Position numbers and translations under genes: made by a program
Source of the DNA: CAVQBJ01 sp963710725
Lineage (GTDB): Bacteria > Actinomycetota > Thermoleophilia > Solirubrobacterales > Solirubrobacteraceae
Length of the DNA stretch: 64,000 bases
Reading direction: 5' to 3'
Assembly: GCA_963710725.1 (NCBI GenBank)
Contig: CAVQBJ010000006.1
Location: 1 to 64,000, forward strand
The notes under the pieces: model-generated
The model's database searches: none
What the model was told of the DNA's origin: nothing
The model's input: only the letters and a program-made list of their open reading frames with translations
Shown: positions 15,689-23,137 of the stretch, piece by piece
Numbering within the stretch: position 1 is the stretch's first letter
Layout of the letters: every line of letters begins with the position of its first letter

Positions 15689-18600
15689 GTGACGCTTCGT
15701 CGTGTCCGAGTCGTCCGCGTGCTCATGGTCGCCGCCGTGCTGATCGCCGCGGCCTCTCCATCGGTCGCCTCCGCCACGACGAGCTATACGAGCGGAACCC
15801 CGAGCGTGGACGGGGTCCTCAACGGCCCGTGGAACACGTCGCAGGGTGACGCCTCGGCCGGCAGTGCCTACCAGTTGTCGGACCTCTTCCCGACGTACAC
15901 GCCGGGCGGCAACACGACGACGCTCGGGGGCCCGACCGAGCCGAACCTGGCCGTCTACCCGGCGGCGACCGCCGCGGTCCCGTACCCGACTGGCGTCGCC
16001 GGGACGCCGGGGCCGCTCGACGGCTACTGCTCGAGCCTCGGCGCGAACCCCGAGACCGGCTCCCCGGCGTCCGAGCCGAGCGGCCTCGACCTCCCCTTCG
16101 CGCCCTACTACTTCCCCGATGTCGTTCGCAACAGCGACGGCTCGCTTACCGGTTACTTCGACTGGCGCCCGAAGGATGCCGACGAGGGGATCACGGTCGC
16201 GAAGTCGACCGACGGCGGCCTGACCTGGAACACCGAGGGAGAGGCGCTGGAGCAGAACGGCGGCTACTGCCCGACGGCCGACACCAACGACGACGGGCAG
16301 GGGCACCCGTTCGTGACGACGATCGGAAGCAGCACCGACCTCTACACGCTCCAGCGCCAGGCCGGCGACAACCTCGGCATTGGTCTGCTCGTCAACCAGG
16401 TCAACCCGTCGGCCACGAACCCGCTATCGGCGGTCCCCGCCAGCCAGCCCGTCGGGATCGATCCGAACACGTTCGTGACCGGCACGACGACGGTTCCGAC
16501 CACCGGCGGCGTGTCGGTCCCCGTCTCGACGCTGGGGACCGCCGGGACCCCGGAGCAGATCGTCAACGGGAGCTACGAGGACGTGCCGGCAGGAAACAGC
16601 GAGCCGTCGTCGAGCACGATCATCAACTGCACCGGGCCGACATCAGCGCCGGGCACCGCAGGACCCGGCTCCCTGACGGGCTGCACCTCGGCGACCGGCA
16701 GCTCGGTCACCGTGAACCCGGGCGACGATCTCATCCAGGTCATCGCGACCGGTAACCCGACGAGCTCGTCGGGTTCGAGGGATTGCGCCACGATCGGGAA
16801 CCTGGTTCCCTCCGCCCCGAACAACCCCGCAGGAACAGGCGGCTTGTCGGCCCTGTGCTACAGCCAGCCCAGCACTCCCGTCGCCCCGATCACCGATTCG
16901 CTGTGGGGCTCGCTCGCGCCCAACCGGGTTTACATGAACGGAGAGACCGTCTACTGCAACGGTGTGAGCTCGGGGCTGGTCAAGCTCGAGAACTGCACCA
17001 CAACCGGCGCCCCCTTCAACTACACGGCGGCGTCGGAGATCACGGGCGACCCGATCATTCCGCCAACCGCGACGATGACGACCGGCCTGGTCGCACCGGA
17101 CGGGATGGTCGGCACGGTGCCGTACCGGAGCACGTTCAACGGCACCGCCGTGCCGGCCAACGCGACGATCGCGCTCTACACCGAGAAGATCCTCAACTAC
17201 TACATGCTGGGCACGACCAACGGCAAGATCACCAGCAGTGGCACCTTCTCGAGCTCAACGATCACGCTGCCGTTGAGCAGCACGCAGGAGCTCAACTTTC
17301 AGCCGTCGGTCACGACCACCGAGCCCCTGCCGTCCTCGGGCGGGTTCACCATCTATGTGGGCGTCACGGACTCGAGCGGCAACTTCATCCAGGCCCTCAG
17401 CTGCACGAGCTGGGCCGCCGCCACGCAGTCGGGCGCTCCGGCCGGCAGCATCGACGTGAGCGGGTGCACCGGTGGGACCTCGGCCGAGACCGTCGTGGCC
17501 GCCACCGATGTCGGTGGCCCGAACGCCGCGATCACGCCCGGTGCCGTGCTCAACCAGATCGGAGAGGGCAAGGTCGGCAGCACGTCGGGACCGACGGAGC
17601 TGTTCGGTAACAACGAGGACTACACCGTGCTGCGCGCCGCCTACACGACCAACGGTGTCAACTTCACCGATCTCGGGCCGATCAGCGGTACCTTCTCGGC
17701 GGCCGGCAACAACACCGGCGGCTACAACGACGTCAGCAACCCGAACCAGCAGTTCAGCCCGACCTCGAGTGCCAGCCCGACGACCGCCACGCTGACGCCG
17801 ACCGCGCCCACCAACCTCGCGGCGGGCAACTCAGACCAGATCGAGCTCCGCTACGTCGGCTCGCGCGGGACGATCATCACCAACCCGGACGGCAGCCTCG
17901 GCATGTTCCTGTCGGGGTCGTGGTCGAGCGACGGCGACAGCGACGCGTTCAACCAGATCTTCTACACGTCCTCGACCGACGGCGTGCACTGGACGCCACC
18001 GGTCGTCGTGCTGAGCACCGACTACACGTTCGCCGCCTCGTTGGCTCAGGACACGGCGCTGCAGGGAGGCATGGACGACCCGCTCGGCGTGAGCGCCTAC
18101 TACTCCGGTCGAGCGTATGGGCCGTCGATCGTCCAGAACCCGAACGGGACGCTGACCATGCTGTTCGCGGGCTACCGCCTGCCGAAGCCGATCACCGCCG
18201 CCGCCACGCTGCTCGGGACACACACGGGCGCCCAGTACGACATCGGCTCAACCGACCCGGCGCTGTACCGCAACATCCTGACCGCGACCATCAGCTCGTC
18301 GACCTCGCCGGCTGTGCCGACGACGAGCACGCTGTCGCCGGCGACCCCGACGCTCAACGTCGGCACGTCCCAGACGTTCACCGACACGGTGACCGTCAAC
18401 TCCCCGGGCACTGGCACCCCGACGGGCACGATCAACTTCTTCGTGGGCGGCAGCCCGATCGCGCAGTGCCAGAACGTCGCGCTCAGCGACAGCGCCCCCG
18501 ACCAGGCGACGTGCGCGACCTCGGCCCTGCCGATCAGCTCGGACGACAACGTGACGGCCGTGTACTCCGGCGACTCCAACTACGCGACGTCGACCGGCAG

Positions 18601-21112
18601 CGCGACGGCGATCGTCGTCGGACCGCCGACGGCCGCGATCAGCAGCCCGGCCAACGATCAGACGTACAACGTCGGTGCGTCGGTGCCGACGAGCTTCTCC
18701 TGCTCCGAGGCCACGAATGGTCCGGGGATCCAGACCTGCGCCGACAGCAACGGTGGCAGCGGCACGAGCGGCACGCTGAACACGGCCACTCCGGGCACGT
18801 TCACCTATACCGTCATGGCGACGAGCCTCGACGGCCAGACGGCCACGGCCTCGATCAGCTACACCGTCGTCGGACCGCCGACGGCCGCGATCAGCAGCCC
18901 GGCCAACGATCAGACGTACAACGTCGGTGCGTCGGTGCCGACGAGCTTCTCCTGCTCCGAGGCCACGAATGGCCCCGGGATTGAGTTCTGCGCCGACAGC
19001 AACGGTGGCAGCGGCACGAGCGGCACGCTGAACACGGCCACTCCGGGCACGTTCACCTATACCGTCATGGCGACGAGCCTCGACGGCCAGACGGCCACGG
19101 CCTCGATCAGCTACACCGTCGTCGGACCGCCGACGGCCGCGATCAGCAGCCCGGCCAACGATCAGACGTACAACGTCGGTGCGTCGGTGCCGACGAGCTT
19201 CTCCTGCTCCGAGGCCACGAATGGCCCCGGGATTGAGTTCTGCGCCGACAGCAACGGTGGCAGCGGCACGAGCGGCACGCTGAACACGGCCACTCCGGGC
19301 ACGTTCACCTATACCGTCATGGCGACGAGCCTCGACGGCCAGACGGCCACGGCCTCGATCAGCTACACCGTCGTCGGACCGCCGACGGCCGCGATCAGCG
19401 GCCCGGCCAAGAACCAGAGCTACAACGTCGGGCAGAGCGTGCCAACGAGCTTCTCCTGCTCTGAGGCGGCGAACGGTCCGGGGATCGCTTCGTGCTCGGA
19501 CTCGAACGGTGCGACGGGCGGAACCGGGTCGCTCAACACGAGCCAGGCCGGCACGTTCACCTACACGGTGACGGCCAGGAGCCAGGATGGCCAGTCCGCC
19601 TCGGCAAGCATCTCCTACACGGTCGTCCCGCCGGGAACGCCAACCGGCAACGCGTGTGACCCCGCCGATGGACAGATCGAGGGCCGCGGGTCGACCTACC
19701 AGGCCAACGCCCAGGCCCTGTGGTGGAACGCCTACGGCGCTGACATCTGCGGCGCCACGCCGGCGACGGGGACGCAGTCGACCGCCGCCGGCAACAACAT
19801 GGGCATCTACAACTACACGGCGCTGGCCGGCTCCGGAGCCGGCCTGAAAGCCGCCAACTGCCGCACGGATGCGTATGCGGGGACGGACCTTCCCTACACG
19901 ACCGCGCAGCTGACGACCGGCCTCGACGGTGCACCGGGCAATGCGGTGATCGGTGGATGCTCGGGTTCGACCAACATTCCGTCGCCGCTGAACTTCCCGC
20001 CTGACCTCAACACCACTGCGACGTTCCCGAACTCGGCCGACTTGACGGCGAAAATCATGTCGTTCCCGGTCGCCGGGTCCTCGGTGACCCTCGACGTCAA
20101 CCTCACCGCTGCCGAGTGCGGTGGTAGTACTGGGGCGCTCGATTTCACCCCGCAGCAGCTGAGCGACCTGATGGGTGGCAACATCCTCAACTGGGACAAC
20201 CCGGAGCTCCGCAACAACGGCGAGAACGGCTGGTTGGCGAGCTGCAACGAGCCGGTGTCGCGTGTCGTCCGCTACGACGACTCCGGCACGACGGGGATCC
20301 TGAAGGGGTACTTCCTCAACGTGGATTCCGACCGTACGGGCGCGACGTGCGATCCGAGCCCGTGGTCGAACTACGACAACCCCACGCTGTCAACCAACGC
20401 GATCTGGCCGACCAACGGCACGGCGACGGGCACGGGCGACGGCACCGGCGGCACCGGTGTGGGCTTCACGGCCACCTCTAGCTGCAGCGCCGTCGTGAGC
20501 GGTCAGGCCGGCGGCAACGCGGTGCTGCTGCAGACGCTGGTCAACACGCCCGGCGGCATCGGCTACGCCGACCTGGCGGACGAGGAGGTCGACTCGGGCA
20601 CGCTGCCGGGCGGTGGTACCGGCCTGTTCAACAGCGTCCTCCTCCGGTCGGCGGTGGAGAGCGCTACGGACCCCGGATCGTACGTCGGGCCGGAGAGCAT
20701 CAAGGGAGCCAACTGCGACTTCAGCGCGATGAGCCTGCCTGAAGGCGGCGCGGCAACGGGTATGGTCGGTCTCGACGTTCCGGCATCGGGCGTGGTCCCC
20801 CCTGATACGTGGGCCGACGACAACCCGACCAACCACGAGAACGCCACGGATCAGGGGTCGCGGTACCCGATCTGCGGCCTGACGTTTGACCTGGTGTACA
20901 CGGGGCTGAGCGCGAACTGGAACGGTCAGAGCGGGACGGCTTCGAACTCGGCGATCGCCGACCTGACGCCGGACCAGCGTCGCACGCTGTACTCCTACAT
21001 CCTGTTCATCCTGTCCTCGACCGGCCAGAACCTGCTGCCGACCAACTACTACTCGGCCCTGCCGAGCACGTGGCTGCCGGCGATCGTGTCTGGGTTCCAG
21101 GGCAACTACTAG
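15689..21112 (+). CDS. Giant secreted protein: sialidase-like / Ig repeats / PstS-like
   Basis: This protein has about 1,807 residues. GTG 15689 follows AAGGGGG and starts a signal peptide (VLMVAAVLIAAASPSVASA). Residues ~60-870 contain Asp-box motifs (STDGGLTW near 175, SSTDGVHW near 760) and resemble BNR/sialidase-type propellers. Residues ~875-975 are an Ig-like 3 domain (TPTGTINFFVGG...VYSGDSNYATS). Four 84-residue Ig-like repeats fill ~976-1311, beginning PPTAAIS and ending ASISYTVV; copies 2 and 3 look identical. Residues ~1315-1807 resemble PstS-type phosphate-binding proteins (GRGSTYQ, a late RYDDSGTTGILKGYF). No anchor is visible. A substrate-capture or adhesive surface role is likely but unproven. 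Confidence 0.8.
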   Translation: MTLRRVRVVRVLMVAAVLIAAASPSVASATTSYTSGTPSVDGVLNGPWNTSQGDASAGSAYQLSDLFPTYTPGGNTTTLGGPTEPNLAVYPAATAAVPYPTGVAGTPGPLDGYCSSLGANPETGSPASEPSGLDLPFAPYYFPDVVRNSDGSLTGYFDWRPKDADEGITVAKSTDGGLTWNTEGEALEQNGGYCPTADTNDDGQGHPFVTTIGSSTDLYTLQRQAGDNLGIGLLVNQVNPSATNPLSAVPASQPVGIDPNTFVTGTTTVPTTGGVSVPVSTLGTAGTPEQIVNGSYEDVPAGNSEPSSSTIINCTGPTSAPGTAGPGSLTGCTSATGSSVTVNPGDDLIQVIATGNPTSSSGSRDCATIGNLVPSAPNNPAGTGGLSALCYSQPSTPVAPITDSLWGSLAPNRVYMNGETVYCNGVSSGLVKLENCTTTGAPFNYTAASEITGDPIIPPTATMTTGLVAPDGMVGTVPYRSTFNGTAVPANATIALYTEKILNYYMLGTTNGKITSSGTFSSSTITLPLSSTQELNFQPSVTTTEPLPSSGGFTIYVGVTDSSGNFIQALSCTSWAAATQSGAPAGSIDVSGCTGGTSAETVVAATDVGGPNAAITPGAVLNQIGEGKVGSTSGPTELFGNNEDYTVLRAAYTTNGVNFTDLGPISGTFSAAGNNTGGYNDVSNPNQQFSPTSSASPTTATLTPTAPTNLAAGNSDQIELRYVGSRGTIITNPDGSLGMFLSGSWSSDGDSDAFNQIFYTSSTDGVHWTPPVVVLSTDYTFAASLAQDTALQGGMDDPLGVSAYYSGRAYGPSIVQNPNGTLTMLFAGYRLPKPITAAATLLGTHTGAQYDIGSTDPALYRNILTATISSSTSPAVPTTSTLSPATPTLNVGTSQTFTDTVTVNSPGTGTPTGTINFFVGGSPIAQCQNVALSDSAPDQATCATSALPISSDDNVTAVYSGDSNYATSTGSATAIVVGPPTAAISSPANDQTYNVGASVPTSFSCSEATNGPGIQTCADSNGGSGTSGTLNTATPGTFTYTVMATSLDGQTATASISYTVVGPPTAAISSPANDQTYNVGASVPTSFSCSEATNGPGIEFCADSNGGSGTSGTLNTATPGTFTYTVMATSLDGQTATASISYTVVGPPTAAISSPANDQTYNVGASVPTSFSCSEATNGPGIEFCADSNGGSGTSGTLNTATPGTFTYTVMATSLDGQTATASISYTVVGPPTAAISGPAKNQSYNVGQSVPTSFSCSEAANGPGIASCSDSNGATGGTGSLNTSQAGTFTYTVTARSQDGQSASASISYTVVPPGTPTGNACDPADGQIEGRGSTYQANAQALWWNAYGADICGATPATGTQSTAAGNNMGIYNYTALAGSGAGLKAANCRTDAYAGTDLPYTTAQLTTGLDGAPGNAVIGGCSGSTNIPSPLNFPPDLNTTATFPNSADLTAKIMSFPVAGSSVTLDVNLTAAECGGSTGALDFTPQQLSDLMGGNILNWDNPELRNNGENGWLASCNEPVSRVVRYDDSGTTGILKGYFLNVDSDRTGATCDPSPWSNYDNPTLSTNAIWPTNGTATGTGDGTGGTGVGFTATSSCSAVVSGQAGGNAVLLQTLVNTPGGIGYADLADEEVDSGTLPGGGTGLFNSVLLRSAVESATDPGSYVGPESIKGANCDFSAMSLPEGGAATGMVGLDVPASGVVPPDTWADDNPTNHENATDQGSRYPICGLTFDLVYTGLSANWNGQSGTASNSAIADLTPDQRRTLYSYILFILSSTGQNLLPTNYYSALPSTWLPAIVSGFQGNY
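18614..19621 (+). repeat. Four tandem 252-bp repeats inside the giant secreted protein
   Basis: Units start at 18614, 18866, 19118 and 19370, each with GTCGTCGGACCGCCGACGGC. The first three are almost identical at DNA level, including synonymous sites (CAGACCTGC against GAGTTCTGC is the main change). The fourth is diverged. This points to recent duplication or gene conversion and predicts copy-number variation. Confidence 0.9.
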
Positions 21113-21383
21113 GCGGGAGCTCAGCCGTCGCGCACCGCCGGCAGGGCGCGAGCGACTTGACGAGCCGGCCCGTCCGCATCTGGCCGTTCTGCTGCGCCGC
21201 GCGTTGGAGCTGTTTGCAGTGCTGGCCTCGTTCCAGACGGGGCGCAGACGCTCGAGCGTGTGAGCGAGGTGTCGCGGCTGCACGAAGGCTTGCTCCTCGC
21301 CGGGGAGGGGAACCTCACGTTGTTGCCGGCCGCGCCTGACCGACCGCGCCGCCACCCCAGCCCCGAGCCGTTCCCGCTGGATG

Positions 21384-22166
21384 CTAGACAGGGTCTGACT
21401 GCTGGCTGTGGCGAGGACGCACGCCCAGCCCGAACTCGCTCGTGGCCATCGTGCCGCCGGTGAGCGCCTGGTAGTGCTGGCCGTGCACGGCGAGGAGGTC
21501 CGCGCTCAGTGCGCCAAGGCCATCGGCGAGCCCGAGCGCCTGTTCTGCGGCGGCGCGCTGACGATCGATGTCGCGAAACATCGCTTGAGCGATCGGACGG
21601 TAGGTCTCGCGTCCGAGGGCCGACAGCGCGCCGGCCAGCAGCCGGATCGCGGTGAGCAGGGTGAACACCGCGTCGCCCGCCTCGACCGCGGAGACGACGC
21701 CACTGGCCGCCGCATCGTTCAGCGCCTCCAGCGCCACGGTCGACTGCGACAGCGCGTCGTCCAGGCTCTCGTTGCGGTCGATCAGATGCTCCTCGGCGTC
21801 GCGGAGGGCGAGGACCGGGATTCCGAGGCCGTTGAGTGCCTTGGCGATCGACAGCTGTCGCGCCGAGCACTTGAAGGCGAACGTGTCCTTCGAGCCCCGC
21901 CCGAGCTTCGTACGTCGAGCCGCCATGGCCGGTGTGACGCCGGCCGCCCTCAGTTCGGCCGCCGTCCAGGGCGAGAAGCAGCGGGCCGACAGCCACCGAT
22001 CAACGTCGCGCGCGGGGAAGCCCAGACGCTGCCAGCGTTTCGACATCCACTTCGGGCCGCAGTCCGCCCAGAGCGCCGGCGCGGCCTTCCTTGCCTGACG
22101 TCCAAGCTTGCGATGGCGCTTGACCGCGGCGCGGATCTTCGCAAGCTCCTTGACGTCAGACTTCAT
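21384..22166 (-). CDS. Hypothetical protein with basic N-terminus
   Basis: A 260-residue cytosolic protein of unknown family. Residues 1-50 are very basic (KIRAAVKRHRKLGRQARKAA). A segment WMSKRWQRLGFPARDVDRWLSARCFSPWTAAEL could form a small DNA-binding helical unit. The C-terminal ~150 residues are helical and Ala-rich, like a four-helix bundle (AFKCSARQLSIAKALNGLG, TVALEALNDAAASGVVSAVE). No signal or membrane segment is present. It is convergent with the giant secreted gene, with ~270 bp between that show nothing notable. Confidence 0.55.
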   Translation of the reverse strand: MKSDVKELAKIRAAVKRHRKLGRQARKAAPALWADCGPKWMSKRWQRLGFPARDVDRWLSARCFSPWTAAELRAAGVTPAMAARRTKLGRGSKDTFAFKCSARQLSIAKALNGLGIPVLALRDAEEHLIDRNESLDDALSQSTVALEALNDAAASGVVSAVEAGDAVFTLLTAIRLLAGALSALGRETYRPIAQAMFRDIDRQRAAAEQALGLADGLGALSADLLAVHGQHYQALTGGTMATSEFGLGVRPRHSQQSDPV

Positions 22167-22507
22167 CTTGGGCTGGCCAATGGTTCGAAACGTGCCTTGG
22201 AACGCGTCGATGTCGGCCCGGCGGCAGCGGCGCGCCGCGTAGCCGGCATGCCGCCGTGATCGCGTTCACCGCCAAGGGCTCTCCACGGGACGGATCGTGG
22301 CAGCGACGCCGGACACCAGGCCGTTGGCCTCGGACGCGAACGGCCGCGCGGTGGCGGCTGAGCCGGACCGGCGGCGTCCTGGCGCCCGCCGACGAGGCGT
22401 CAGAAAGTCCCTGCATCCGGGGGCCATATCGAACAAACGTCTAGAACGACCGGGCAGCGGGGCTGGTCGCGTCCAACCTGGTCGATTCCCCTCGAATACA
22501 TCTGAGC
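22167..22507. other. Non-coding stretch before the riboswitch
   Basis: I see no supported gene in these 340 bp. They probably contain the promoter of the minus-strand gene ending at 22166 and that of the riboswitch transcript. Confidence 0.4.
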
Positions 22508-22587
22508 GGCACCTTCGCAAAAGAGCACCCCCGCCGCGAGGCGGGTCCGCAAAGCCACGGGTCTCCGCCGGAGACAGCCGAGCTGCC
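22508..22587 (+). ncRNA. Cyclic-di-GMP-I (GEMM-I) riboswitch
   Basis: The stretch matches the GEMM-I layout. Outer strands GGCA (22508) and TGCC (22584) pair. The P2 hairpin is CCCGCC-GCGA-GGCGGG, with a GNRA loop. The conserved CCGCAAAGCCACGGG follows. The P3 hairpin is GTCTCC-GCC-GGAGAC, then AGCCGAGCTGCC. CGCAAAGCC and the GNRA loop docking to P3 are hallmarks of the class, which binds c-di-GMP. It lies 75 bp before the small secreted protein gene, with a hairpin over the ribosome site in between. Confidence 0.8.
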
Positions 22588-22640
22588 AATGAAGCGACGG
22601 GATCACGCACCATCCCGAGGTCTTCGTTGAAGAGGGTCTG

Positions 22641-22653
22641 CTCCTAGTAGGAG
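22641..22653 (+). promoter_or_regulatory. Hairpin sequestering the ribosome-binding site
   Basis: CTCCT-AGT-AGGAG folds so that the Shine-Dalgarno AGGAG is paired, 8 nt before GTG 22662. With a second small stem (CGGGAT...ATCCCG, upstream), it looks like the expression platform of the riboswitch, acting on translation. Confidence 0.5.
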
Positions 22654-22661
22654 AGAGCACC

Positions 22662-23054
22662 GTGAAGAGAAAGAATCGCAAGATCATAGGCGCCGTCGCG
22701 CTGATCGCCGCGCTTGCCGCTGGGGGCGTCGCGTTCACCGCGGGGCAGACGTTGCCCGCCACCGATACCGCCGGGTATGGCAGTGTTTCGGTCACCGATG
22801 GCTACACCGTCAGCGACATCAGCAATACCCTGAACGCCATGGGCACGGAGATCACCACGGTCCAGCTGACCTTCTCCAGCGCTGTGTCGGCGGCCGATAC
22901 GGTCACGGCCGGCTTCGCCGACGAGACGGCTCTGGACGCGTGCATCACCTCCAACCAGACGGTCTACACCTGTGCGGTGACGCACGGCTCAGGGGCCGGC
23001 AACTTCGAACCTACCGCGACCGCGTCGAACTTCGCCGTCGCAGTGGTCCACTAA
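22662..23054 (+). CDS. Small secreted protein with SipW-type signal (TasA/camelysin-like position)
   Basis: A 130-residue protein begins with a KRKNRK basic head, a hydrophobic run (IIGAVALIAALAAGGVAFTAG) and an early cleavage region. This is the form of signal seen in SipW-processed proteins. The mature ~100 residues are beta-rich and Thr/Ser-rich (TVQLTFSSAVSAADTVTAGF) with two cysteines (LDAC, YTC). TasA or camelysin similarity is suggested only by signal type and by the ER-type signal peptidase encoded next. A fibre or matrix role is therefore an inference. Expression appears to be set by the c-di-GMP riboswitch upstream. The GTG start follows GGAGAG. Confidence 0.65.
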   Translation: MKRKNRKIIGAVALIAALAAGGVAFTAGQTLPATDTAGYGSVSVTDGYTVSDISNTLNAMGTEITTVQLTFSSAVSAADTVTAGFADETALDACITSNQTVYTCAVTHGSGAGNFEPTATASNFAVAVVH

Positions 23055-23068
23055 GCACCATCGCTGGT

Positions 23069-23101
23069 GGGGAGAGCGCGGCCACACACCGCGCTCTCCC
23101 C
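23069..23101 (+). terminator. Strong 13-bp hairpin between secreted protein and signal peptidase genes
   Basis: GGGGAGAGCGCGG and CCGCGCTCTCCCC pair perfectly around the 7-nt loop CCACACA, 14 bp after the stop. There is no T-run. It may end most transcripts or protect the upstream mRNA, keeping the secreted protein in excess over the peptidase. Confidence 0.7.
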
Positions 23102-23137
23102 GATGTGCAGGCGGGACAGCAGGAATGACGAGTCATC

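Noticed and set aside
18614..19621. CRISPR array
   Set aside because: The repeats are 252 bp, contiguous and coding; no short repeats with unique spacers occur anywhere in the window.
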